Positions 35,549 to 44,350 of a DNA stretch of 64,000 nt are shown here, piece by piece. The notes beneath the pieces were generated by a model. The model was given only the letters and a program-made list of their open reading frames with translations, had not been told where the DNA came from and did no database searches. The stretch comes from Flavobacterium laiguense (lineage in GTDB: Bacteria > Bacteroidota > Bacteroidia > Flavobacteriales > Flavobacteriaceae). Numbering within the stretch: the first letter of the stretch is position 1; each line of letters begins with the position of its first letter. Position numbers and translations under genes: made by a program. The stretch spans positions 62,001-126,000 of the forward strand of contig NZ_QCZH01000007.1 in the NCBI RefSeq assembly GCF_003097655.1, read 5' to 3'.

Positions 35549-35851
35549 TTACTCTTTAATCAAAAATCCCAATCCCATACTTTTAAGCATTTTTTTTTCG
35601 AAAGCCCAAAAGAATTTAAATTGTCCGAAGAGGAATCCTATCACCACTAATAAAACTTGGTAGATAGGAAAAATGAGTATTAATCGGATAGGGGTAAACC
35701 AGAAGCCTAAGTCCTCTTTGGTTATTCCCAACCACAAACAAAAGGGTTTTGATAACCAAGCCGATGCAGATCCTGTTATTGCAAAAACGATAATAATTAG
35801 TGTAAGTTGAAAATTAGAAGTTAATCCCCAACGCTGTTTTAATCCTCCCAT
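35549..35851 (-). CDS. small membrane protein, DUF6787-like
   Basis: From the ATG at 35851 (MGGLKQRWGLTSNFQLTLIIIVFAITGSASAWLSKP) the product has about 100 residues with two hydrophobic segments (about 15-35 and 55-80) and a conserved FGQFKFFWAFEKKMLKSMG end. The KQRWGL-N-FQL start and FW-FEKK end fit the DUF6787 family common in Flavobacteria. The ten extra upstream codons do not look conserved. Function is unknown. Confidence 0.75.
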   Translation of the reverse strand: MGGLKQRWGLTSNFQLTLIIIVFAITGSASAWLSKPFCLWLGITKEDLGFWFTPIRLILIFPIYQVLLVVIGFLFGQFKFFWAFEKKMLKSMGLGFLIKE

Positions 35852-35950
35852 TATTGATTTATCATGAATACAAATATACAAGTTTTAATTTGTGATTTTA
35901 TTTCTATAGATTACTTATTGTTTGGAATGTTTACGGTTGTTTCTAATGTT

Positions 35951-36044
35951 TTATTTTTTTAATAATTCCTCCACTGTTTTTTTTGTTACCGCTTGGGCAT
36001 CATCTGCATCGAGTTTTACATATTTTAAAATGGCATCCATAATC
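35951..36044 (-). pseudogene. partial duplicate of the DUF937 gene 3' end
   Basis: Minus strand codons read MDAILKYVKL, then DADDAQAVTKKTVEELLKK and a TAA. They match MDAISKYGTQFGLDQNADGK and DALAVTKSGGG of the gene at 36730-37287, with a deletion of about 13 codons in the middle. In-frame TAA and TAG codons precede the ATG. At the DNA level AATTCCTCCAC, TTTTTTGTTACCGCT and AATGGCATCCATAAT are shared. It is a gene-fragment remnant, unless the 29-residue ORF is used. Confidence 0.75.
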
Positions 36045-36085
36045 TATTATTTACCTGCCTTTAGCAGTAATAACTCTTCTTAAAT

Positions 36086-36517
36086 CTATTTAGTAGGAAC
36101 GTAACCATACAGTTTTTGATTGTATTTGTTCTGGAAATAAATCATATAATTGTAAATAAGATAGTTTACTTCATAGCCATAATCAATATTTGGGTCGTAC
36201 TGTATGGTCATTTCGTATAAATTGGGATTGTAAATTTGGGGTTGTAAAACGCGGTTGTTCCATTCGGAAACATATAGGTAATTTTTGTTTTCTAAATAAG
36301 TTTGAGAGTGAAACCCTCTAGGGTAGGCAGTTGAATGCAACCAAAAATCAAAGCCGGGTTCAATGATGATGACTTCATAATGCAATTCATCATTTGCTAT
36401 TTTTATGGTGTCGTTGCTTTCTGTTTTTGGTTTGTCTGTACTGAAAACAGTCGACTTAGTGGTATTACATCCTATAATTACCAAAAGAATGATCGATATA
36501 CAAATTAAATTTTTCAT
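36086..36517 (-). CDS. DUF6146-like lipoprotein
   Basis: The 143-residue protein has a lipoprotein signal with C17 (IIGCNTT). The body contains ELHYEVIIIEPGFDFWLHSTAYPRGFHSQTYLENKNYLYVSEWNNRVLQP, a block typical of the DUF6146 family of Bacteroidota. No acidic export signal follows the cysteine, so it probably stays at the inner side of the envelope. Function is unknown. It lies between the DUF937 gene and its partial duplicate. Confidence 0.8.
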   Translation of the reverse strand: MKNLICISIILLVIIGCNTTKSTVFSTDKPKTESNDTIKIANDELHYEVIIIEPGFDFWLHSTAYPRGFHSQTYLENKNYLYVSEWNNRVLQPQIYNPNLYEMTIQYDPNIDYGYEVNYLIYNYMIYFQNKYNQKLYGYVPTK

Positions 36518-36729
36518 ATTAATGAATGTTTGTGCAGATCATGAAAAAGAACTATTCAAAGGGAAAGAAATAATCAATCGATAAAAAATATTTCGACTAT
36601 TAAATTGTATTCAAATTTAAGGATTTTACAATAATTAATAGTTGTCTGGACACTTAAATTCAGGTTAAATTCTTGAATTTATCTTGTTGCGAATAGCAAA
36701 TGGCTTTGTGGTGATTTTGTTTTTCGGGG

Positions 36730-37287
36730 TTATTTTCCAAATAATTTGCCTAGGAATCCGCTAATTCCTCCACCGCTTTTTGTTACCGCTAAGGCATCTT
36801 GCATATCTAGTTTTCCATCTGCATTTTGGTCCAATCCAAATTGGGTTCCATATTTTGAAATGGCATCCATAATACCTGCTGATTGCGCACCTCCACCAGT
36901 AATTGCCCCTAGCAAATCGGTAATTTGAAAACTATCATTAGGGTCATTAGTTTTATTTACAAGACCTCCAAGGATTTGTGGAATTAGACTTTCTGCAACA
37001 CCTGCAGCAGCACTATTATTCAAACCGAATTTCTCTCCCAAACTTCCTGTAAGCTGCTGTGTGATTTGTTGTACAGCGGGATTCGAGGGGTCTTGTGCAT
37101 TATTACCTTGAAGTAAGCTTGCCAACTTTTCAACACCACCTTCGGAAGCTATTTTTTGTAAACTAGAGAATATAGAATTCCCGGCTTCTTCTATTACAGC
37201 CTCATTGTGTTCGTTTGGTATCGCATCGTTTTTTACAACAGCTTCTTGGCCATATTGCTGTACTAATTGTGTTAATTGCTCAAACAT
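36730..37287 (-). CDS. DUF937 family protein with EF-hand-like C-terminal loop
   Basis: The 185-residue protein is alanine/glycine/glutamine-rich and built from helical repeats. It contains the DUF937 pattern (FSSLQKIASEGGVEKLASLLQGN, AGVAESLIPQILGGLVNKT, LLGAITGGGAQSAGIMDAI). Near the C-terminus DQNADGKLDMQDAL has the D-x-N-x-D-G-x-x-D spacing of an EF-hand loop, so calcium binding is possible. No signal peptide is visible. It is separated from serA by a terminator. A broken copy of its 3' end lies 700 bases downstream. Confidence 0.82.
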   Translation of the reverse strand: MFEQLTQLVQQYGQEAVVKNDAIPNEHNEAVIEEAGNSIFSSLQKIASEGGVEKLASLLQGNNAQDPSNPAVQQITQQLTGSLGEKFGLNNSAAAGVAESLIPQILGGLVNKTNDPNDSFQITDLLGAITGGGAQSAGIMDAISKYGTQFGLDQNADGKLDMQDALAVTKSGGGISGFLGKLFGK

Positions 37288-37332
37288 GGATTTTTTTGAT
37301 TAAGATTAGATATCAAATTTAATCAAAAAAAA

Positions 37333-37370
37333 AGTGGCGATTTATTAAACTATGTTAATAAATCGCCACT
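37333..37370 (-). terminator. terminator of the serC-serA unit
   Basis: A 15-bp perfect stem (AGTGGCGATTTATTA with TAATAAATCGCCACT) is followed on the minus strand by nine Ts. It lies directly downstream of the serA-like gene. Confidence 0.85.
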
Positions 37371-37391
37371 AAAGTATTTAAGGTTAGTGAA

Positions 37392-38342
37392 TTAGTTTAA
37401 TAGTCCAATGATTTGTTGTGCCAATTCTGTACCAATTCTATCTTGAGCTTCTTCTGTAGCCGCACCGATATGTGGAGTTAAAGAAATTTTTGGGTGCATC
37501 AAAATAGTAATTTCAGGTTTTGGTTCGCTTTCAAAAACGTCCAATCCAGCAAATAATACTTTTCCGCTATCTAATGCTTTTACTAATGCAACTTCATCAA
37601 TAACACCTCCACGAGCACAGTTTACAATTCCAACACCTTCTTTCATGATAGCCAATTCTTTTTCTCCAATAATGTATCCGTCTTGTGCCGGAACGTGTAA
37701 GGTAATGAAATCCGCTTCTTGAAACAAAGATTCTAAAGATTGTGAAACAATAGTTGTAGTTACCGATTGTCCGTCAAAAAATTCTACTTTAACGTCTACT
37801 TTTGGGATAAACATATCAGCAGCAATAACTTTCATACCTAATCCTAAAGCCATTTTTGCAGTAGCCTGACCAATACGGCCTATTCCTACAATACCTAAAG
37901 TTTTTCCTCTTAACTCAATACCGTTAGCGTATGCTTTTTTCAATCCATCAAAGTTTGAATCTCCTTCTAGAGGCATGTTTCTGTTGGAATCATGTAAGAA
38001 ACGAACGCCTGAAAATAAATGGGCAAATACCAATTCCGCAACAGATTCTGAAGAAGATGCTGGGGTGTTGATTACACTGATGCCTTTGCTTTTTGCATAG
38101 TCAACATCAATATTATCCATTCCTACGCCACCACGACCAATTATTTTTAATCCTGGACAAGCATCAATTATATCCTTGCGAACTTTGGTAGCACTACGAA
38201 CTAGAACTACACTTACGTTATTTTCGTTTACAAAATTAGCTACTTGTTCTTGAGCCACTTTTGTAGTTATAACTTCAAATCCACCTTTTTCTAAAGCTAG
38301 AATTCCGCTTTTAGAAATTCCATCATTTGCTAATACTTTCAT
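37392..38342 (-). CDS. serA: D-3-phosphoglycerate dehydrogenase (short form)
   Basis: The 316-residue NAD-dependent D-2-hydroxyacid dehydrogenase has the dinucleotide motif GIVGIGRIGQATAKMA, the substrate/catalytic region INCARGGVIDEVALVKAL (arginine), the glutamate in LDVFESEP and the histidine in LTPHIGAATEEAQ. It lacks the C-terminal ACT domain of regulated SerA, so serine feedback through that domain is absent. It lies 79 bases after serC, the next enzyme of serine synthesis, which supports the phosphoglycerate dehydrogenase assignment over other 2-hydroxyacid dehydrogenases. Confidence 0.88.
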   Translation of the reverse strand: MKVLANDGISKSGILALEKGGFEVITTKVAQEQVANFVNENNVSVVLVRSATKVRKDIIDACPGLKIIGRGGVGMDNIDVDYAKSKGISVINTPASSSESVAELVFAHLFSGVRFLHDSNRNMPLEGDSNFDGLKKAYANGIELRGKTLGIVGIGRIGQATAKMALGLGMKVIAADMFIPKVDVKVEFFDGQSVTTTIVSQSLESLFQEADFITLHVPAQDGYIIGEKELAIMKEGVGIVNCARGGVIDEVALVKALDSGKVLFAGLDVFESEPKPEITILMHPKISLTPHIGAATEEAQDRIGTELAQQIIGLLN

Positions 38343-38421
38343 TATTTATGTTATTACGAGGATCGAATTTATCTCAACCTCATAGTTATTTTTTTTTGCG
38401 CTATCCCGAAAACTATAGGAA

Positions 38422-39513
38422 CTAATTACTTAATGCTGGAATCTGAATACTCTTCTCAAGTTCTTTCATTACATCTACTAATACTTGCACGCTTTCTAAC
38501 GGAAGAGCGTTGTACATAGAGGCTCTATAACCACCTACAGAACGATGTCCAGGTAATCCAGAGATTCCGGCAGCTTTCCACATAGCATCAAAAGTTGCAG
38601 CATGTACTTCATCATTTAATAAGAAGGTAGCATTCATATTCGAACGATCTTCAACCGCCGCGGCTCCCTTAAATAATGGATTTCTGTCTATTTCTGCATA
38701 AAGCAAGGCTGCTTTGGCATTGTTGATTTTTTCTATAGCAGCTATTCCGCCTAGGTTTTTTAACCATTGTAAAGTCAATAATGACGCATATATTGGGAAA
38801 ACTGGTGGAGTATTGTACATACTTTCAGCTTTAATATGTTTAGCATAATCTAACATACTTGGGATGTTACGACCATTTTTACCTAGAACTTCTTCTTTAA
38901 TAACCACCAAAGTTGTTCCTGCAGGTCCCATATTTTTTTGAGCTCCAGCATAGATAATATCGAATTTAGAAAAATCCAATTGTCTTGAAAAGATATCAGA
39001 ACTCATATCACAAACAATTGGCATGTCTAATGATGGAAATTCTTTCATTTGTGTTCCAAAAATGGTATTGTTGCTGGTACAGTGAAAATAATCTGCATCC
39101 GCAGGTACTGTATATCCTTTTGGAATGTGGTTGTAATTTTCCTCTTTTGAAGAAGCTACAATTGTAGTGTTTCCAAAAGATTGTGCTTCTTTTATGGCAG
39201 CTGCAGCCCAAGTTCCAGTATCTAAATAGGCAGCTTTTCCGCCTTCTTTTAATAAGTTGTAAGGAACCATTAGGAATTCTAAACTTGCCCCTCCTGCTAG
39301 AAAAAGTGCTTGATATCCTTTGCCTTCTAATCCTAAAAGTTCAAGAACTATTGCTCTGGCTTCATCCATAACGGCAACAAAATCCTTACTTCGATGTGAG
39401 ATTTCTAAAAGGGATAATCCTGAATTATTAAAATTTAAAATAGCTTGTGCTGATTTTTCGAATACTTCTTGTGGTAAAATACAAGGTCCTGCGCTGTAGT
39501 TGTGTTTTTTCAT
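38422..39513 (-). CDS. serC: phosphoserine aminotransferase
   Basis: The 363-residue PLP enzyme begins MKKHNYSAGPCILPQEVF, the SerC hallmark, and carries the PLP-binding lysine in IIYAGAQKNMGPAGTTLVVIK. SSDIFSRQLDFSKF and the C-terminal GLPGHRSVGGYRASMYNALPLESVQVLVDVM are diagnostic. It converts 3-phosphohydroxypyruvate and glutamate to phosphoserine in the cytoplasm; it also serves pyridoxal phosphate synthesis. The length equals the family norm. It precedes serA. Confidence 0.96.
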   Translation of the reverse strand: MKKHNYSAGPCILPQEVFEKSAQAILNFNNSGLSLLEISHRSKDFVAVMDEARAIVLELLGLEGKGYQALFLAGGASLEFLMVPYNLLKEGGKAAYLDTGTWAAAAIKEAQSFGNTTIVASSKEENYNHIPKGYTVPADADYFHCTSNNTIFGTQMKEFPSLDMPIVCDMSSDIFSRQLDFSKFDIIYAGAQKNMGPAGTTLVVIKEEVLGKNGRNIPSMLDYAKHIKAESMYNTPPVFPIYASLLTLQWLKNLGGIAAIEKINNAKAALLYAEIDRNPLFKGAAAVEDRSNMNATFLLNDEVHAATFDAMWKAAGISGLPGHRSVGGYRASMYNALPLESVQVLVDVMKELEKSIQIPALSN

Positions 39514-39540
39514 GTGTAGTTACTATTTGTTTTTTATTGG

Positions 39541-39612
39541 TCCCGATAATTATCGGGAGATATCGCCATTCTTCGTAAATGGTTGTGATTTTTGAATCAT
39601 GGCGATTTCATG
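39541..39612. repeat. 18-bp palindrome plus ATCGCCAT/ATGGCGAT hairpin repeat, copy 2
   Basis: TCCCGATAATTATCGGGA (39541-39558) is identical to 17428-17445. It is joined to TATCGCCATTCTTCG, a loop and GAATCATGGCGATTTCATG, which is the inverted near-copy of 15754-15805. A third fragment, CCATGGCGATTTCATATGTAG, lies at about 19113-19133. The composite sits upstream of serC. Confidence 0.75.
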
Positions 39613-39705
39613 GTGTAGTTGATATCCGAATTTTAAAAATGCAAATTTCGGGAATTAAGAGTTGGTAAAACGTTAAATTATTCGGAATAATACAGCGTTT
39701 TTAAC

Positions 39706-40764
39706 TTATCTTATTAACAAAAACGTTATAGTATCAATGTTATCGGCGTAATCCCATAATTTGGGTTGTTGAGTTTCCCCAAAACCGATACTGTTTTTTA
39801 CTAAATTGTTACTTGTGATGCATTGTATTTGCTCGTTTTCATTTTCTAAACGTTTTTGCAAATCATCTAAATTGTCGTAATATTCATAAAACACACTCGA
39901 AATAGGAGAGCCATAACTCGAATCTTCTTTGATGGTCAAAAATCCATTGTCCAGTAATTTGAAATTACTCATTAAGAAAACAGCTTTGTTATAATCATAA
40001 TTATTGGCGTATTTTTCATAATGAATCACATCTTGGTATTTGAATATACCTTCAAAAAAAGGAACAAAGGAATAGTCTTTAGGTACAAAAAGTTTGGATA
40101 TACTTCTGCAACCTAATCCAAAATATCTGAAAATATCTTCGCCCAATGCGGTTAATTGCTCTTTGGTTTCGGATCCGTCTAAAACAGCAACTGAGTTTCT
40201 GTTTTTTCTAATGATTGAAGGCTTGTCTTTAAAATAGTACTCAAAATAACGTGCTGTATTGTTGCTGCCAGTTGCAATTACTGTATCAAAATTTTCCAAT
40301 TTTCCTTCTACAAATTCGATTTTGTTAGCAAATTGAGGTTCAAAGGCAATAAGGTAATTGGCCATAAAAGGCAAAAGATGTTGGTCGTTTGAAGATGTTT
40401 TTATCAAAACAGCATGTCCTGTTATTAATACCGATAAGAAATCATGAAAACCAACAAGAGGAATATTACCCGCAAGGATTAATGCCACTTTTTTAGGCTT
40501 TACATCACTAAAATCATATTTAGAAAGCCATTGATCCAGGTTCTCTTCGGTTAAGGCTTTGGCCCAGGATTGAATAGAAAAAAAGACTTGTTCCGGAGTA
40601 AACCAGCCATTATGGGATTGTGAAAGCTGAATTAAATCGGTAAATTTTTCAAAAAATAAATCATTACCAAACACAGTTTCTTTCTTGATACAATTCCCTT
40701 CGTTAAATTGGCTTAAGAATTTTCCTAATTCAATAAATGCATTTTTTTTTGTTTCTAATGTCAT
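39706..40764 (-). CDS. acyl-CoA reductase (LuxC-like)
   Basis: The 352-residue protein belongs to the LuxC-like acyl-CoA reductase family seen in many Bacteroidota. It has a nucleotide-binding segment (VALILAGNIPLVGFHDFLSVLITGHAVLIKTSSNDQ), DTVIATGSNNTARYFEYYFKD, and the active-site-type FRYFGLGCRSISKLFVPKDY with the likely catalytic cysteine. No luciferase genes are near, so bioluminescence is not implied; fatty aldehyde formation or another acyl reduction is likely. It is divergent from the ferredoxin gene, a frequent pairing in Flavobacteria. Confidence 0.85.
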   Translation of the reverse strand: MTLETKKNAFIELGKFLSQFNEGNCIKKETVFGNDLFFEKFTDLIQLSQSHNGWFTPEQVFFSIQSWAKALTEENLDQWLSKYDFSDVKPKKVALILAGNIPLVGFHDFLSVLITGHAVLIKTSSNDQHLLPFMANYLIAFEPQFANKIEFVEGKLENFDTVIATGSNNTARYFEYYFKDKPSIIRKNRNSVAVLDGSETKEQLTALGEDIFRYFGLGCRSISKLFVPKDYSFVPFFEGIFKYQDVIHYEKYANNYDYNKAVFLMSNFKLLDNGFLTIKEDSSYGSPISSVFYEYYDNLDDLQKRLENENEQIQCITSNNLVKNSIGFGETQQPKLWDYADNIDTITFLLIR

Positions 40765-40768
40765 AATG

Positions 40769-40800
40769 TTTGTTTATGAAATGTTTTGATTGTAATTTTG
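40769..40800 (+). promoter_or_regulatory. Bacteroidota-type promoter of the ferredoxin gene
   Basis: TTTG at 40769-40772, a 20-base spacer and TAATTTTG at 40793-40800 fit the -33/-7 consensus. A leader of about 100 bases would precede the ferredoxin start at 40908. Confidence 0.5.
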
Positions 40801-40907
40801 CACAAAAATAAGCTTTTTATAAGCTCTAGGCAAAAGTTGTGTTCGTAATCGTTCAGTTTATAGAACTTTAAACTTTTGAACTTTAAACCTTAAAACTAAA
40901 ACAAAGG

Positions 40908-41258
40908 ATGGCAATTATAATAACCGACGAATGTATCAATTGTGGGGCTTGTGAACCAGAGTGCCCGAATACGGCAATATACGAAGGAGCTGACGATTGG
41001 AGATATAAAGATGGAACAAAACTAACAGGAAAAGTAATTTTGCCTGATGGTACAGAAGTGGATTCGGATGAAGCGCAAACACCAGTTTCTGATGAAATAT
41101 ATTATATTGTTCCAGGTAAGTGTACCGAGTGTAAAGGATTTCACGATGAGCCTCAATGTGCTGCCGTGTGTCCTGTAGATTGTTGCATACCTGATGATAA
41201 TCATGTTGAAGATGAAGAGACGCTATTGAATAGACAGGCTTTCTTGCATAACGAATAA
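40908..41258 (+). CDS. 2[4Fe-4S] ferredoxin, YfhL/Chromatium-like
   Basis: The 116-residue protein has two cluster motifs: [12 protein letters not shown] (residues 9-20) and [21 protein letters not shown] near residue 72-92. The insertion of GFHDEPQ within the second motif is characteristic of the Alvin/Chromatium ferredoxin type. It carries electrons in the cytoplasm. It is divergent from the acyl-CoA reductase gene and has its own promoter and terminator. Confidence 0.92.
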   Translation: MAIIITDECINCGACEPECPNTAIYEGADDWRYKDGTKLTGKVILPDGTEVDSDEAQTPVSDEIYYIVPGKCTECKGFHDEPQCAAVCPVDCCIPDDNHVEDEETLLNRQAFLHNE

Positions 41259-41295
41259 GATAGTATTAAGATTTTAGTACAAAGTATTAAGATTA

Positions 41296-41328
41296 AAAAT
41301 CCTGAGTTTAGCGCTCAGGATTTTTTTT
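41296..41328 (+). terminator. terminator of the ferredoxin gene
   Basis: A 12-bp stem (AAAAATCCTGAG with CTCAGGATTTTT) is followed by Ts. Confidence 0.85.
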
Positions 41329-41363
41329 GTGTTTATTTTTTTCGTTCAAAACTAAATAGAAAC

Positions 41364-41399
41364 AAAAAAGGACTGTCATAGTGAGACAGTCCTTTTTTT
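41364..41399. terminator. terminator of the first TonB receptor
   Basis: AAAAAAGGACTGTC pairs with GACAGTCCTTTTTT. On the minus strand a T-run follows, so it ends the receptor gene; it can also back up the ferredoxin terminator. The stem sequence recurs behind the second receptor at 45144-45174. Confidence 0.85.
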
Positions 41400-41419
41400 G
41401 AAGTTATGATATGTTGTTT

Positions 41420-44056
41420 TTAGAATGTAAATCCTAATCTAGTATAATAGTAGGCTCCGTTGAACCCCATTTGTACCGCATCCCAATATCCTCCAGCTTC
41501 TGTGTTTCCAGTTTCATCTTGTTTGTCTGGATAAACATTGAATAGGTTATTGCTACCAGCAGTTAATTTTAATTGTTTTGTTATTTGATAGCCAATAGTT
41601 AAATCGGTTATGGTTTTAGGACTATAAACATCATTCTCGCCAGAATAATCAATTAAGACTACTTCGCTGAAATGAGTAAATGCTAATCCTGCATCAAATT
41701 TATTTCTAGAATAATTAAGGTTTAAACCAAATTTGCTATCTGGAGCAGATGCCAGTAAAAAGGCTTGTTCACGTGCACCGAAAAAAGTTTCGGCATCTAA
41801 ATTTCCATTATTCACTTTCGTGATTTCCATGTTATTAATGTTTCCTACAAGCGTTGCGCTAAGGTTTGATTCACCAAATCTTTTCTTCCAGGCTAGAACC
41901 ACGTCTAAACCAAGTGTCTTTGTATCTGCTGCATTAGCAAAAAATTGCGTTTTATCTACACCTAATCCTAAACCAGATGCATCAAAATAGCTTGTCAATA
42001 CAATTCTGTCTTTTATCTTAATTAGGTATCCGTCTACTGTTGCTGTGAAGTTTCCAAAAGAAGCAGTTGCGCCAAGGGAAGCATTTATAGCAGTTTCTTC
42101 TTTTAGTTTTTGAATGCCAAAAGATTTAGTTACTGGGCTGTTGTTAGGAGAAAGTAAAATTTCTGTTGCACCGCTTGAATCGATATTTGTGAAATGTAAA
42201 CCATAATAGGATTGTGCCAATGAAGGAGCGCGGAATCCAGTACTAACCGAACCTCTTAGGTTAATTTTATCTGTAATTTTAAGTCTTGAGGCTAATTTTC
42301 CGTTGATGGTACTACCAAAATCACTGTAGTTTTCATAACGCACAGCTCCACTTACCATGAAACTGTTGGTGACATCCAATTCGGAATCAGCATATAATGA
42401 AAGATTGCTACGGTTTTTGTCAACGGCATTGTCTGGACTATATCCAGGGAAACCTTGAGAGCTTCCCGGTCTTGGTTCTCCCGAAATAGGATCTATAGGT
42501 GGTGATTGATTAGCTGGATTAGTAATAACTTGTCTGTCGGGATCATAAGTAGAGTACGATGCTTCTTGACCTGCAAAAATGATGAAGTTTTCAGTTCTAT
42601 ATTCAGCTCCAAATGCTAAATTCATTCCTTCTAAAACTTTATCATAATTTTTTGAAAAATCAAAATTGGTTGTATTTTGAGCCAAACTAGTTCCACCAGC
42701 ATCAAATTCTAAAGGAGAAGCTTCTAATAAGGAAGGATTCATAGTCCCTTTTATTGTATAATGAAACTTATTTATTCCGTACGTATTACTAATGTCGACT
42801 TTCCATCCACTTTCGGTTTCTGTTTTAACCCCAGCTGTAACAGAGTTATCCAAAATGATAGAAGTAATTCTTGGAGTGTATCCTCCTGGATAAACAGATT
42901 CTACCACATTGGCAGCACCGCTATTTCTTGTAAAAGCATAGGCGTCTGTATCTCTGTAATTTCTTCCGGCAAAAGCATAGATATCAGTTTTTTCAGAAAC
43001 AGGAACAGAGACATTAGCAGTAAAATTATAACTATCCATTGATGCTTCCCCAAAACCTTTTCGGAAATCATACCCGGGACGCAATACTTTGTCTTTGCTG
43101 AAATATTCTGTGGTGAAATTTGCAAAACCACCATTTTTACCAACCGCAACTCCATAATTGGCTCCGATTTTTATGGCATTACCGTCAAAGGTTTTGTTTT
43201 TGCCATAAGTATTTCCATTCCCGTTTTCATCTAATCTGAAATCTTTAGTATTAGGTGTTCCTGGTAAAAAATCGCCTTTTGCCTTGGTGTTAAAAGCGCC
43301 ATAAGTTACAGAACCATTCAATTGGTCAACATTGTCATTTAGAACGATATTGATTACTCCTGCAATGGCATCAGAACCATATTGTGCCGCAGCTCCATCT
43401 CTCAAAATTTCAATTCTTTTGATAGCTGAAGCTGGAATGGCATTCAAATCGGTTCCTGTATTTCCTCTACCACGCGTCCCGTAAAGGGTAACAAGTGAGG
43501 ATTGATGTCTTCTTTTTCCGTTAATTAATACTAACGTTTGGTCAGGCCCCATTCCTCTCAAAGAAGCAGGATCAACGTGATCGGCTCCATCAGAACCTGA
43601 TTGTTTGTTGGCGTTAAATGACGGTGCAATGTATTGAAGCAATTGATTGATTTCAATTTTTCCGCTTTGGGTCGTAACGTCTTTCATGCTGATTACATCA
43701 ATAGGTACAGCCGAGTTGACAACGGTTCTTTTGGTATTTCTGGATCCTACAATTTGAACTTCCTGTAGTTCTTGTCCTCCTTCTTGAGATAAGGTTACGT
43801 CAATTTTTGCTGCATCAGCTACTCTTGTAGTGTTATTGTAGCCAATATGGCTAAAAATTAATGTAGCGCCTTCTTTGACACTTATTTTATAAGCACCATC
43901 CATGTCCGTTGAAACTCCATTCGAAGCTCCTTGTTCGTTAATATTAACTCCTGATAATGCGGCTCCAGATTTGTCTTTTACGACCCCGGATATCTCTTTT
44001 TGTGCAAAAAGAAACGTGGCATTTAGTAAAAATAGTAAAAGTGCAATTTTTCTCAT
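41420..44056 (-). CDS. TonB-dependent outer-membrane receptor, paralog 1
   Basis: The 878-residue protein has a signal peptide (MRKIALLLFLLNATFLFAQ), a carboxypeptidase-regulatory-like domain (about 20-95, KEISGVVKDKSGAALSGVNI), a plug (about 105-240, with RGMGPDQTLVLINGKRRHQSSL and ILRDGAAAQYGSDAIAGVINIVL) and a barrel ending YYTRLGFTF. It is of the non-SusC type, with no SusD partner. Such receptors import siderophores, vitamins, metals or peptides; no substrate gene is adjacent. It is a clear paralog of the receptor at 45195-47924, with the same plug motifs and similar promoter and terminator. Confidence 0.94.
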   Translation of the reverse strand: MRKIALLLFLLNATFLFAQKEISGVVKDKSGAALSGVNINEQGASNGVSTDMDGAYKISVKEGATLIFSHIGYNNTTRVADAAKIDVTLSQEGGQELQEVQIVGSRNTKRTVVNSAVPIDVISMKDVTTQSGKIEINQLLQYIAPSFNANKQSGSDGADHVDPASLRGMGPDQTLVLINGKRRHQSSLVTLYGTRGRGNTGTDLNAIPASAIKRIEILRDGAAAQYGSDAIAGVINIVLNDNVDQLNGSVTYGAFNTKAKGDFLPGTPNTKDFRLDENGNGNTYGKNKTFDGNAIKIGANYGVAVGKNGGFANFTTEYFSKDKVLRPGYDFRKGFGEASMDSYNFTANVSVPVSEKTDIYAFAGRNYRDTDAYAFTRNSGAANVVESVYPGGYTPRITSIILDNSVTAGVKTETESGWKVDISNTYGINKFHYTIKGTMNPSLLEASPLEFDAGGTSLAQNTTNFDFSKNYDKVLEGMNLAFGAEYRTENFIIFAGQEASYSTYDPDRQVITNPANQSPPIDPISGEPRPGSSQGFPGYSPDNAVDKNRSNLSLYADSELDVTNSFMVSGAVRYENYSDFGSTINGKLASRLKITDKINLRGSVSTGFRAPSLAQSYYGLHFTNIDSSGATEILLSPNNSPVTKSFGIQKLKEETAINASLGATASFGNFTATVDGYLIKIKDRIVLTSYFDASGLGLGVDKTQFFANAADTKTLGLDVVLAWKKRFGESNLSATLVGNINNMEITKVNNGNLDAETFFGAREQAFLLASAPDSKFGLNLNYSRNKFDAGLAFTHFSEVVLIDYSGENDVYSPKTITDLTIGYQITKQLKLTAGSNNLFNVYPDKQDETGNTEAGGYWDAVQMGFNGAYYYTRLGFTF

Positions 44057-44095
44057 GATAAATAGAATTTGGTTTTTTTTATCTTAGTAATATGT

Positions 44096-44103
44096 CAAAT
44101 ATA
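44096..44103 (-). promoter_or_regulatory. -7 element of receptor 1
   Basis: CAAATATA reads TATATTTG on the minus strand, a match to TAnnTTTG. The surrounding CAAATATAccAAAATATTAA is nearly identical to the sequence before receptor 2. I see no convincing -33 element. Confidence 0.45.
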
Positions 44104-44350
44104 CCAAAATATTAAGATAAAAAAAGAATTATATTAAATATTATCTTAAAATGGAGTTAAAGCTATTAATGCGCTGATTTTGTTAATTAATTACTTATAA
44201 AAAAATGTAGTATGCAGTTTTTAGGGATGTATTTTGTCTATTTATTATTTAGATTAAAAAAAATCGATATTGACTGATTATTGGAATGTTTCAGGAATAA
44301 CTCCTACAGCTAAAGAGTTGATAATAAATAAAATAAAATAAAGAATTAAA

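Noticed and set aside
39706-40764. Bioluminescence (lux) gene
   Set aside because: The LuxC-like acyl-CoA reductase stands without luciferase or other lux genes; the family is common in non-luminous Bacteroidota.
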